Assembly: GCA_965248935.1 (NCBI GenBank)
Contig: OZ252214.1
Span: forward strand, 124,001 to 188,000
Reading direction: 5' to 3'
DNA length: 64,000 bases
From: G032773895 sp965248935
GTDB lineage: Bacteria; Pseudomonadota; Gammaproteobacteria; Pseudomonadales; Cellvibrionaceae
A program made the position numbers and the translations under genes. Each line of letters starts with the position of its first letter. Within the stretch, counting starts at the first letter, position 1. Positions 1 to 8,462 of this stretch are shown here, piece by piece. The notes beneath the pieces are model-generated. The model had not been told where the DNA came from, made no database searches, and saw only the letters and a list, made by a program, of their open reading frames with translations.

Positions 1-25
1 ACGCCACTGCTAACCAAGTCATCAT
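1..25 (-). CDS. Possible start of crcB (fluoride channel), cut by window edge
   Basis: On the minus strand two consecutive ATG codons open a frame reading MMTWLAVA before the window ends. Such a short hydrophobic start resembles CrcB/Fluc fluoride channels, and crcB commonly lies directly downstream of rarA in gammaproteobacteria. Only eight codons are visible, so the call rests mainly on position. Confidence 0.35.
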
Positions 26-64
26 GTTTATGGTACTTTTTTGTTCACTATTATTGAAAAGTTT

Positions 65-1393
65 TTATTTCTGCTTCATCTCGGTATTCTTCGCCCGAAG
101 CTGGCGTAATTTTTCCGCAATTTTTATTTCTAAGCCACGTTCAACCGGGTGATAGTATTCTTTCGCTTCCATCTCATCGGGGAAATAGGTTTCCCCTGCG
201 GCAAAGGCATCCACCTCGTTGTGCGCGTATCTATAGCCGTCACCGTAGTCTAAGCCCTTCATCAATTGAGTTGGAGCATTACGTAGGTGCATAGGTACAT
301 CGTAACTTGGCAAGCTTTTCACATCGGCCCGTATTGAATTGAACGCATTATACACGGCATTACTTTTTGGTGCCGCTGCCAAGTAGACAATTGCTTGAGC
401 GATGCTTAGCTCTCCTTCCGGGCTGCCTAGCCTTTCCTGTACATCCCAGGCATTCAGCGCTAACTGAAGCCCTCTCGGATCGGCATTGCCTATATCTTCA
501 CTGGCCATACGCACTACTCGCCTAGCGATATAAAGCGGGTCGCAGCCCCCATCTAGCATACGCACAAACCAGTAGAGGGAGGCATCTGGGTCTGAGCCAC
601 GAACCGATTTATGCAGCGCTGATATTTGTTCGTAGAATATGTCACCTCCCTTATCGAAACTGCGCACATCACCTGTGAGAACCAGCGCAAGGACTTCTGC
701 GGTTAAATATTCGCCATTTTCCACAAGGTCACTGGAAATTTCCAGCAGGTTTAGAGCACGCCGAGCATCACCGTCTGCGGCAGCAATGAGCGTTTCTAAA
801 TCAGGCTCGGCTATCTTTAACGCCCTCTCGCCCAAGCCTTTTTTCTTGTTTTCGAGGGCATGTATTATGAGCTTTTTAAGGCTTTCCCCTTCCATCCGCT
901 TCAAAACATATACCCGGCAGCGAGAAAGCAGCGCGTTATTCACTTCGAACGATGGGTTTTCGGTAGTGGCGCCAACAAAAATAATGGTCCCGTCTTCGAC
1001 AAACGGAAGAAAAGCATCTTGCTGTGCTTTGTTAAACCTGTGAACTTCATCGACAAAAAGAATGGTCTGCCGCCCATAACCTTCGCGGTATTGCTTCGCC
1101 AGCTCAACGGCGGATCGAATATCTTTTACCCCAGCCAGTACGGCTGAAATAGAAATAAAGTGGGCGTTAATTTCCTGGGCAAGCAATTTTGCTAGGGATG
1201 TCTTGCCCACCCCCGGCGGCCCCCATAATAGCATCGAATGGATTTGCCCTTGCTCTATGGATAACCGCAAAGGTTTACCTTCCCCTAAAAGGTGCAATTG
1301 CCCAACGTATTCAACTAAGCATTTAGGGCGCATACGAGCAGCGAGAGGTTGACCTAGGCTATTACCCTCCTCTTGGTCAAATAGATCTTGCAT
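65..1393 (-). CDS. rarA: Replication-associated recombination protein A (RarA/MgsA AAA+ ATPase)
   Basis: RarA is a clamp-loader-like AAA+ ATPase that acts at stalled replication forks and single-strand gaps. The 442-residue protein has the usual family length. Walker A (GPPGVGKT) is at residues 58-65, Walker B (ILFVDEVHRF) at about 111-120, and a sensor-1 segment (GATTENPSF) near 141. The C-terminal half carries the MgsA-type tetramerisation domain. It is the first complete gene of the leftward rarA, hypothetical, lolA, ftsK run. In Pseudomonas the same lolA-rarA order is followed by crcB and serS, in agreement with the partial frame at the window edge. Confidence 0.97.
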   Translation of the reverse strand: MQDLFDQEEGNSLGQPLAARMRPKCLVEYVGQLHLLGEGKPLRLSIEQGQIHSMLLWGPPGVGKTSLAKLLAQEINAHFISISAVLAGVKDIRSAVELAKQYREGYGRQTILFVDEVHRFNKAQQDAFLPFVEDGTIIFVGATTENPSFEVNNALLSRCRVYVLKRMEGESLKKLIIHALENKKKGLGERALKIAEPDLETLIAAADGDARRALNLLEISSDLVENGEYLTAEVLALVLTGDVRSFDKGGDIFYEQISALHKSVRGSDPDASLYWFVRMLDGGCDPLYIARRVVRMASEDIGNADPRGLQLALNAWDVQERLGSPEGELSIAQAIVYLAAAPKSNAVYNAFNSIRADVKSLPSYDVPMHLRNAPTQLMKGLDYGDGYRYAHNEVDAFAAGETYFPDEMEAKEYYHPVERGLEIKIAEKLRQLRAKNTEMKQK

Positions 1394-1508
1394 ACCGAGC
1401 TTACCTGATTAACACATACACTATATAAAGAACCAAGAATGGGTTTATATAATAGATATAAAGTGACTTAGAGCCTGTTCACATTGATTAAATTATCATT
1501 GCCTGAGA

Positions 1509-1895
1509 CTATTTTTTCGATTTTTTATAGGTTTTTCTGGCTGCATTAAAGGCTTTTCCCAAGGTTGTACTACCCTCTTTTTTACATTCGTCTTCCGCCA
1601 AAGTCAGCATTTTACGTAATTCCTTAAGCGTATTTATTTTTTCCTCTTGAGAGTAATCTCCCGCAACCAGCTCAAGAGTCACTATGCCAAGAATACTGGC
1701 AATATGGTCTGGATAGGCTTTATCAGAATTAGGGCCGGCTCGATGGCTTTCCATATTTTTTACATACGCAGAGCATTCCATTTGCATTAAATCTTCTGTG
1801 GAAGATTTAAACGCTGAAGATTCAAGAAAATCACCAGCCAATATATTGGATGAAACTAAAATCAAAAATACTGGGAAAAATTTAATATGCTTCAT
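1509..1895 (-). CDS. Small secreted protein of unknown function
   Basis: A 128-residue protein with a clear Sec signal peptide: Lys-rich start, hydrophobic stretch, and probable cleavage after the Ala of NILAG near residue 21. The mature part is about 107 residues, mostly predicted helical and charged, with two cysteines (MECSAY and EDECKK) that could form a periplasmic disulfide. The C-terminus is Lys-rich. I do not recognise the family. It lies 25 bp downstream of lolA on the same strand and could be co-transcribed, but it is not part of the usual lolA-rarA block, so it is probably lineage-specific. Confidence 0.7.
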   Translation of the reverse strand: MKHIKFFPVFLILVSSNILAGDFLESSAFKSSTEDLMQMECSAYVKNMESHRAGPNSDKAYPDHIASILGIVTLELVAGDYSQEEKINTLKELRKMLTLAEDECKKEGSTTLGKAFNAARKTYKKSKK

Positions 1896-1920
1896 AATAT
1901 TTAATTTCCTTTAACTTAAG

Positions 1921-2562
1921 TTAATTTTCTACGGACGAAATAATATCCACCCCCTCAGGTGGTACAAATTTAAAAATCGATTCATCTAATTTTTTATTGA
2001 CTTTCGTTTTTTTAAATTCAATTTCTGTTTTTTGCCCTAGCTGATCCGCTAATTGTAACCCGGCAAGAGATTTCCCCTTAAAACGTATTTCGATAGATGT
2101 AAAATCAGCAAGGCTACTAGGTTTAGAGTCCAATTTATAAGCGGCTTTTTTTCCAGTCTTAATCTCTGTCACTATGTAATTTTCAGAGATATAAGAGACA
2201 TCACCACTTAAAATACTGGCGGGGGATGAACGAGACGTTGTATAGGGTTGAATGGTTACCTGCTCCAAATCAGGGTCATATAACCAAAGTAATTCTGTAT
2301 TGGAGACAATAACCTGTTCGTAAGGCGGTAATATTTTCCAGTAAAAATAACCGGGGCGTTTCGCCTTAAATTCACCGTTTGTTACTTGAATTTCAAAGCC
2401 ATTGGCGTCAATTAATTTTTGTTCAAATTCACTACTAAAGGTTTCTAATGCACTTAGTTTTTCTGATAAGCGCTGTGCTGCATCTCCCGTTTCAGGCATA
2501 GCGGGCAGAGTAGTGAACGCAATGGTCATTAAACTTATTAGTATGTATTGAAAAACGCTCAT
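1921..2562 (-). CDS. lolA: Outer-membrane lipoprotein carrier protein LolA
   Basis: LolA is the periplasmic chaperone that takes lipoproteins from LolCDE to LolB at the outer membrane. The start at 2562 (MSVFQYIL) is preferred over an upstream TTG at 2580: it has an AGGA ribosome site about 7 bases upstream and begins directly with a signal peptide ending near the Ala-Met-Pro segment. The mature protein shows the LolA beta-fold pattern, including the YFYWKILPPYEQVIVSN stretch and LLWLYDPDLEQVTIQPY. Its length of 213 residues is normal. It sits 35 bp after ftsK, the standard arrangement. Confidence 0.95.
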   Translation of the reverse strand: MSVFQYILISLMTIAFTTLPAMPETGDAAQRLSEKLSALETFSSEFEQKLIDANGFEIQVTNGEFKAKRPGYFYWKILPPYEQVIVSNTELLWLYDPDLEQVTIQPYTTSRSSPASILSGDVSYISENYIVTEIKTGKKAAYKLDSKPSSLADFTSIEIRFKGKSLAGLQLADQLGQKTEIEFKKTKVNKKLDESIFKFVPPEGVDIISSVEN

Positions 2563-2597
2563 ATTTGTTCCTAGTACCAATTATTTAAGTCAGCCCG

Positions 2598-4958
2598 TTA
2601 GTGTTTCGGCGGCGGTGGAGCAATTACTTCCCGGTTGCTGTTATGCCCCATAGGAGTAATCACACCCGACGTTTCCATTTGTTCTATTAAACGAGCCGCA
2701 CGGTTATAGCCAATTCTCAATTTCCGCTGTACGGATGAAATACTGGCTTTTCTGGTTTCCGTGACAAACTCGACAGCTTGGTCGTACAGTGGATCGGACT
2801 CAGAATCGCTATCCGACTCTCCATCTTCGCTATAACCAGGGACGGAAATATTGGCCACACTTTCACTGAAAATTTCTTCCAGGTAATTGGTCTCACCGCG
2901 TTTTTTCCAATCCGCAACCACTTTGTGTACTTCGTGATCATCCACAAAGGCGCCATGTACTCGCTCCGTCACTGCTCGCCCTGGGGGTAAATAAAGCATA
3001 TCTCCATGCCCTAGTAATTGCTCCGCCCCCCCTTGGTCGAGAATGGTTCTCGAATCTATTTTCGAGGATACTTGGAACGCCATGCGCGTGGGCACATTGG
3101 CTTTAATAAGGCCCGTAATCACATCCACCGACGGTCGTTGAGTCGCTAAAATAAGGTGGATACCCGCCGCTCTAGCCTTCTGGGCAATTCGCGCAATAAG
3201 CTGCTCCACTTTTTTGCCCACAATCATCATCATATCGGCAAACTCGTCGATCACAACCACTATGTAGGGCATGGCTTCCAAACCGGGCGCACTGGCATTT
3301 TCCATTTGAATGACGCCATCGTCCTCGGGAAGCCAAAGGGGATCGGGGATTGGTGAGCCTGCTTTTGCCGCTTCTTTCACTTTCTTATTGTAGCCCGCCA
3401 TATTTCGAACACCTAGCGCGGCCATTAGCTTGTAGCGCCGCTCCATTTCGCCGACACACCAGCGAAGACCCGTTGCGGCATCCTTCATATCGGTAATAAC
3501 GGGTGTGAGTAGATGAGGTATGCCGTCGTACACCGATAGTTCCAGCATTTTAGGGTCGACAAGGATAAGCCTTACTTCATCTGGGCTGGCTTTGTAGAGC
3601 ATACTCACCAGCATGGAGTTCACCCCAACAGATTTACCCGACCCGGTTGTCCCTGCCACCAATAGATGGGGCATTTTCGCTAGGTCAACAATCACTGGCT
3701 GCCCTGAAATATCGTGCCCTAAGGCGAGTGAAAGCGGCGATTTACTCTTTTCATATGCTTCAGATGAAATCACTTCACTTAACCGCACCATTTCACGGTG
3801 TTCGTTGGGTATTTCAATACCAATAACGGATTTACCTTGAATAACTTCAACGACCCTGACGCTGTTCACAGCAAGGGACCGAGCGAGGTCTTTGGCCAAG
3901 TTAGTGATTTTACTGACCTTAACCCCCGCAGCAGGCTGCACTTCAAACCGTGTTACCACAGGCCCAGGCATAACGGCCACCACGACTGCATCGACACCAA
4001 AGTCTTTCAGCTTCAGCTCCAATAAACGGGACATGGCCTCAAGGGAGGCTTCCGAATACCCTTTTTCTGCGCATTTTTCAGCGGGGTCTAACAGGCTCAA
4101 AGGCGGTAAATCCCCCTCAACGGGATAGGAATCTACATCGTCGAATAGGTTCTTCTGCTGCTCTTTTTGCTGGCGTTGGCTAAGCTTAGGCGCAGGTTTT
4201 GGTGATTTAATTTGAGGGGGTCTACGCACCTCGGCTTTTTTGGTTTCGATCATTACCGCTTCTCGACGTTCCTTTACTGCTAGGCGTGCTTGCCGTTGTT
4301 CCTGCCACTTTGCCTTCCACAAAATGAACTTACGCTGAAACCACGCCAGCAAAACAAGAACACACCCACCGATACTGTCCATTACCGCAAACCAGGAGAT
4401 GTCGATAAAAATGGTGAGGCCAAATAACAACATGGCAAGCAGCAGCATACTACCGCCTATGTAGCCAAATGAGGTACTGATAGCCTTGGCGGTTTCGAGC
4501 CCTAAATAACCTCCAGATGAAAACGGAAGTGAGGCACTTTCTGCTCCCGTCTGCATTACGGCTAAACCTGTGGCAGCAACCATTACCAAAACAAAACCGA
4601 TGAGCCTCAAGGAAAAAACCAGAATGTCGAAATGCCAGTTTTTGGCGTCTCGTAATTGTAACCAAACTTGATAGCCCAGCATAAACGGTAACAGGTAAGC
4701 CAAATGACCGAAGAGGGAGAAGAAGACATCGGACACCCAAGCACCCGTAGGGCCGCCAGCGTTTTCTATCGGGGCGCCCGTGCCAGTACTGGACCAACCC
4801 GGATCATTGGTACTGTAGCTAACAAGTGCTAAAGCTAGGTAGGTGCAGAGTAAAATCAGGCCAATAAAAACACCTTCCCGGAAAATTTTTGCGGCCATAC
4901 TGGGCACTGTAGTCTCTTCTGTCCCAGCTTTAGAGCGCGCTGATTTTTTAGTACTCAA
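2598..4958 (-). CDS. ftsK: DNA translocase FtsK
   Basis: FtsK anchors at the division septum and pumps DNA toward dif so that XerCD can resolve dimers. The N-terminus has four membrane segments (about 28-48, 78-100, 112-134, 165-205). A short charged linker (about 210-290) follows, then the alpha/beta motor with Walker A GTTGSGKS at 436-443 and a Walker-B-type VVVIDEFADMMM. The C-terminal gamma winged helix (SVQRKLRIGYNRAARLIEQME) reads KOPS sites. At 786 residues it is a compact FtsK with a much shorter linker than the 1,300-residue E. coli protein, close to the Pseudomonas size. It is the first gene of the leftward lolA operon. Confidence 0.97.
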   Translation of the reverse strand: MSTKKSARSKAGTEETTVPSMAAKIFREGVFIGLILLCTYLALALVSYSTNDPGWSSTGTGAPIENAGGPTGAWVSDVFFSLFGHLAYLLPFMLGYQVWLQLRDAKNWHFDILVFSLRLIGFVLVMVAATGLAVMQTGAESASLPFSSGGYLGLETAKAISTSFGYIGGSMLLLAMLLFGLTIFIDISWFAVMDSIGGCVLVLLAWFQRKFILWKAKWQEQRQARLAVKERREAVMIETKKAEVRRPPQIKSPKPAPKLSQRQQKEQQKNLFDDVDSYPVEGDLPPLSLLDPAEKCAEKGYSEASLEAMSRLLELKLKDFGVDAVVVAVMPGPVVTRFEVQPAAGVKVSKITNLAKDLARSLAVNSVRVVEVIQGKSVIGIEIPNEHREMVRLSEVISSEAYEKSKSPLSLALGHDISGQPVIVDLAKMPHLLVAGTTGSGKSVGVNSMLVSMLYKASPDEVRLILVDPKMLELSVYDGIPHLLTPVITDMKDAATGLRWCVGEMERRYKLMAALGVRNMAGYNKKVKEAAKAGSPIPDPLWLPEDDGVIQMENASAPGLEAMPYIVVVIDEFADMMMIVGKKVEQLIARIAQKARAAGIHLILATQRPSVDVITGLIKANVPTRMAFQVSSKIDSRTILDQGGAEQLLGHGDMLYLPPGRAVTERVHGAFVDDHEVHKVVADWKKRGETNYLEEIFSESVANISVPGYSEDGESDSDSESDPLYDQAVEFVTETRKASISSVQRKLRIGYNRAARLIEQMETSGVITPMGHNSNREVIAPPPPKH

Positions 4959-5343
4959 ATGTAATTCTCAATGGTCGGTGGACCTCATTATGTGAGGGGG
5001 TTCTATATTATCGAGGGCATTGTACCGCCTTTAGCTTAGCAACCCTACCCCGAAGCCAAAAAATAGCTAACAAACTCTTTATTTTCATGGAGTTATAAAC
5101 AAAATGTAATATTGTTACACAACTTAAAACCGACGATTAAAAACACCTTTTGACGGTTTTTTAATCACATAAAATTTTATATTTAAGTGAAATAAATTCA
5201 TTCAATAAGGTTTTCACTATTGGCAAGATTAAAATACTCAATGGCGAAGAAATTCGTAATCCCTTATTATGCCAGCCAGCCATTCTTAACCCTTTTCTAA
5301 ATTCCGCACTTTACCCCAGGGCACTTTCTATGAGCAAAGCAAT
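4959..5343. other. Divergent intergenic region ftsK/trxB, no gene seen
   Basis: This AT-rich 385-bp stretch separates divergent ftsK and trxB and must hold both promoters. The enterobacterial lrp gene that sits here in E. coli is absent. I see no RNA gene, repeat or reliable operator. Confidence 0.5.
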
Positions 5344-6291
5344 ATGAGCGAAACAAAACACCACCAATTGATTGTCTTAGGTTCAGGGCCAGCCGGATAT
5401 ACCGCTGCAATCTATGCCGCCCGCGCAAACCTAAACCCTGTTGTGATTACAGGAATGCAACAAGGCGGGCAACTGACCACAACAACCGAAGTTGAAAACT
5501 GGCCTGGCGGCATTGCTGAACTTCAAGGCCCCGACCTTATGGTTCAAATGCAACAACATGCGGAGCGTTTTGATACGGAGATAATCTTTGATCATATCCA
5601 CGAATGTGATTTGAAGTCCAAGCCGATTAAATTAGTGGGAAATGAAACCTATACCTGCAACGCGCTGATTATTTGCACAGGTGCCTCCGCCCAATACCTT
5701 GGCTTAGAGTCCGAGCAAAAGTTTATGGGTCAAGGCGTAAGTGCCTGCGCAACCTGTGACGGTTTTTTCTACCGAGATAAGAAAGTGGCCGTTGTTGGCG
5801 GTGGTAATACCGCTGTTGAGGAAGCGCTTTATCTTTCCAATATTGCCAGCGAAGTGACGCTTATTCACCGCAGGGATTCATTACGCTCTGAAAAAATTCT
5901 CCAAGATAGGCTTATGGAAAAAGCGAAAAATGGCAATGTCAAACTGCTCTGGAATAATACATTGGATGAAATACTTGGTGACGGTACGGGCGTTACGGGT
6001 GTCAGAGTAAAATCCACAGAGGACGGTTCCACACAAGATATCGACCTAGCGGGTGTATTTATCGCTATAGGCCATAAACCCAATACGGATATTTTTGAAG
6101 GTCAACTTGAAATGAATAGCGGCTATATCATCATCAAAAGCGGCATTGAAGGCAATGCTACCTCAACGAGTATAGAGGGTGTCTTTGCTGCGGGCGATGT
6201 TGCGGATCATATCTATCGACAAGCCGTCACTTCAGCCGGGGCTGGCTGTATGGCGGCCCTGGACGCCGAGCGTTACTTAGACGCAAAATAA
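5344..6291 (+). CDS. trxB: Thioredoxin reductase (NADPH, FAD)
   Basis: TrxB reduces thioredoxin with NADPH through FAD and a redox disulfide. At 315 residues it is the low-molecular-weight bacterial type. The FAD-binding GSGPAG is at 13-18, the catalytic pair CATC at residues 135-138 (SACATCDGF), the NADPH-binding GGGNTA at 152-157 with HRRDSLR just after, and the C-terminal FAD motif (GVFAAGDVADH) near 277-287. The ATG at 5344 follows an AGCAA-rich leader; no closer start fits. It is the first gene of a rightward trxB-aat-bpt group. Confidence 0.97.
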   Translation: MSETKHHQLIVLGSGPAGYTAAIYAARANLNPVVITGMQQGGQLTTTTEVENWPGGIAELQGPDLMVQMQQHAERFDTEIIFDHIHECDLKSKPIKLVGNETYTCNALIICTGASAQYLGLESEQKFMGQGVSACATCDGFFYRDKKVAVVGGGNTAVEEALYLSNIASEVTLIHRRDSLRSEKILQDRLMEKAKNGNVKLLWNNTLDEILGDGTGVTGVRVKSTEDGSTQDIDLAGVFIAIGHKPNTDIFEGQLEMNSGYIIIKSGIEGNATSTSIEGVFAAGDVADHIYRQAVTSAGAGCMAALDAERYLDAK

Positions 6292-6321
6292 GCATTCCTG
6301 CGTTAAGAGAACACAAGGTCT

Positions 6322-7056
6322 ATGAGCCAAATAAGCTGGCTAAACCCAGAGACACTATCCTTTCCACCGACTAAAAATGCCCTTCAATCCCCTAATGGCC
6401 TTTTAGCCGCTGGGGGAGACCTCTCTCCACAGCGCTTGATTTCCGCTTATGCAAGAGGCATATTTCCTTGGTTTTCCGAAGGCCAACCCATCCTCTGGTG
6501 GAGCCCTGACCCAAGGCTTGTTCTATCTCCCTCGGAAATCCATATAGGCCGAACACTGCGTAAACGCTTTCGTAAACAAACCTATCGGATTACCGTCGAT
6601 AAAGCCTTTGAAGAGGTTATTTATCATTGCGCTAATACCCCAAGACAGGAACAAGGCGGTACTTGGATTACCTCTGAAATGGAAAATGCCTATGTCGAGT
6701 TACATAAAATAGGGGTTGCCCATTCGGTTGAAACTTGGCTTGATGATACCCTAGTTGGCGGCCTCTACGGGGTGTGTCTCGGCAAAGCCTTTTTTGGCGA
6801 ATCCATGTTTTCTCATGCTAGCGATGCATCTAAAGTCGCCTTTGCAACGTTGGTTAAGCAACTGGACCTCTGGAAATTCCACTTAATAGATTGCCAAGTC
6901 CAAACAGAGTTATTGGAATCTTTTGGCGCTCAGAATTTAACAAGGCAAGAATTTGAAAAACGACTTCAACCAGCAATAGAATCGAACGACCTAAAGGAAT
7001 TTATAAACTGGAAAACCAACTGGGTCATGCCTAGCTTTGGTATTAACACAGTATAA
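6322..7056 (+). CDS. aat: Leucyl/phenylalanyl-tRNA--protein transferase
   Basis: Aat adds Leu or Phe from charged tRNA to proteins with N-terminal Lys or Arg, making them ClpS/ClpAP substrates. The 244-residue protein carries family signatures: YARGIFPWFSEG, ILWWSPDPRLVL, EQGGTWIT, and the substrate-pocket segment VGGLYGVCLGKAFFGESMFS. Near the C-terminus LIDCQVQTELLESFGA matches the family end. It starts 30 bp after trxB and precedes bpt by 50 bp, so the two N-degron transferases are probably co-expressed. Confidence 0.97.
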   Translation: MSQISWLNPETLSFPPTKNALQSPNGLLAAGGDLSPQRLISAYARGIFPWFSEGQPILWWSPDPRLVLSPSEIHIGRTLRKRFRKQTYRITVDKAFEEVIYHCANTPRQEQGGTWITSEMENAYVELHKIGVAHSVETWLDDTLVGGLYGVCLGKAFFGESMFSHASDASKVAFATLVKQLDLWKFHLIDCQVQTELLESFGAQNLTRQEFEKRLQPAIESNDLKEFINWKTNWVMPSFGINTV

Positions 7057-7106
7057 TTACCTCCTATATCACTAATTTTCAAACAACCGGCAAAGAAACC
7101 TCTTCC

Positions 7107-7820
7107 GTGACTGATTTAACCGACCTTCAGTTTTTTATGACCTCTGAACACGAATGCAGTTATCTTCCTGAAGAGAGGGCTGCCAGCATCTTTATTGACC
7201 CCAATAAAGAGGTTGACCGCCTTATGTTTAGCGAACTCTCAGAAATAGGTTTTCGCCGTAGCGGTAAACATATTTATAGGCCCCACTGTGCAGAGTGCAG
7301 TGCCTGTATAGCAATTCGAATACCTGTGGACTTGTTCACGCCTTCTCGGTCGCAAAAACGCTGCATACAAAAAAATTCCGACCTTATTTGTAGCGAAATA
7401 TCGAATATAAATTCTGACGAATATTACCGCCTCTATGAGCGTTATATCACAATACGCCACAATGACGGGGATATGTTTCCGCCCTCTCAAGAGCAATACA
7501 ACGACTTTTTAAACGTAGAATTCGGGGTAACACGGTATATAGAATTTAGAGATGAGAGCAACCTTTTAATTGCTTTGGCAGTATGTGACCAACTTGATAA
7601 TGGCCTTTCCGCCGTATACACCTTTTTTGACCCCAAAGAAGAGAAGCGCAGTTTAGGCGTGTATGGAATCTTGTTCCAAATTGAATACGCGAAATCGATT
7701 AAGCTACCCTACTTGTACTTAGGTTATTGGATAGAGCCCTGCAACAAAATGAACTACAAAAGCCATTACCGTCCATTTCAGCTTTATATCAATAACCAGT
7801 GGTCTACTTTTTTTGAATAA
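7107..7820 (+). CDS. bpt: Aspartate/glutamate leucyltransferase (bacterial protein transferase)
   Basis: Bpt (formerly ate) leucylates proteins with N-terminal Asp or Glu, giving a primary N-degron read by ClpS. The 237-residue protein has the N-terminal ATE domain with the Cys-rich motif HCAECSAC and the C-terminal GNAT-like half (DNGLSAVYTFFDP, YLYLGYWIE, MNYKSHYRPFQ). The start is a GTG just before ACT GAT (MTDLTDLQ). In this genome type aat, bpt, infA, clpA and clpS stay together, which agrees with a joint role in the N-degron pathway. Confidence 0.95.
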   Translation: MTDLTDLQFFMTSEHECSYLPEERAASIFIDPNKEVDRLMFSELSEIGFRRSGKHIYRPHCAECSACIAIRIPVDLFTPSRSQKRCIQKNSDLICSEISNINSDEYYRLYERYITIRHNDGDMFPPSQEQYNDFLNVEFGVTRYIEFRDESNLLIALAVCDQLDNGLSAVYTFFDPKEEKRSLGVYGILFQIEYAKSIKLPYLYLGYWIEPCNKMNYKSHYRPFQLYINNQWSTFFE

Positions 7821-8168
7821 ACACTTTTTATTGGCAAACCATCGAAGAATCACGTTTAATTTCGAGCAAAAACTTGGCTACATTATTCATTGTAGGCAGC
7901 ACATATCATTACATACACAGTAAAAAACAGTCACGTAAAAAAACAGTCACGTAAAAGATTAACAAACCACTAAAATGGCATGTTATTCGTCATTACGTCA
8001 CCACCAAATAGGGTGATTATGGTCAATATTGCCACAAACCGCTTCCCAACTTTGAGCATTAAAACAAGACAATTGCCTCGTCACAACAAAAGTCTCTTGG
8101 CATTAGGAGCCTTTTAGGGCAAAATTGCCGCCTTTCTGAAATCAGCCTGACTTTGAGGTCCCTGCCGA
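7821..8168. other. Intergenic bpt/infA with short tandem duplication
   Basis: The 348 bp between bpt and infA contain no open frame of note and presumably the infA promoter. At 7922-7952 the unit AAAAAACAGTCACGT occurs twice in a row (period about 16). Confidence 0.6.
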
Positions 8169-8387
8169 ATGGCAAAAGAAGACAATTTTGAAATGGAAGG
8201 CGAGGTAATTGATACCCTTCCCAACACAACATTTCGCGTCAAGTTAGAAAATGGCCATGTGGTTACAGCACATATTTCTGGCAAGATGCGCAAAAATTAC
8301 ATTCGAATATTAACGGGCGATAAGGTCAAGGTTGAAATGACTCCTTACGACCTTAGTAAGGGCCGCATTACTTATCGCGCTCGCTAG
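8169..8387 (+). CDS. infA: Translation initiation factor IF-1
   Basis: IF-1 occupies the A site of the 30S subunit during initiation. The 72-residue protein is a single S1-like OB fold of exact family length (MAKEDNFEMEGEVIDTL start, HISGKMRKNYIRILTGDKV centre, SKGRITYRAR end). It is transcribed toward clpA and shares with it a bidirectional terminator 25 bp downstream. The serW tRNA found next to infA in E. coli is absent here. Confidence 0.98.
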   Translation: MAKEDNFEMEGEVIDTLPNTTFRVKLENGHVVTAHISGKMRKNYIRILTGDKVKVEMTPYDLSKGRITYRAR

Positions 8388-8411
8388 CTACTGCGCTTGT
8401 GAACAGACATT

Positions 8412-8440
8412 AAAAAAGGCAGCAAAAAGCTGCCTTTTTT
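8412..8440. terminator. Bidirectional intrinsic terminator between infA and clpA
   Basis: A perfect 12-bp stem (AAAAAAGGCAGC / GCTGCCTTTTTT) with a short A-rich loop gives a U-tract on both strands and serves the convergent infA and clpA genes. Confidence 0.92.
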
Positions 8441-8462
8441 CGTATCTCAATCTAGACCAAGA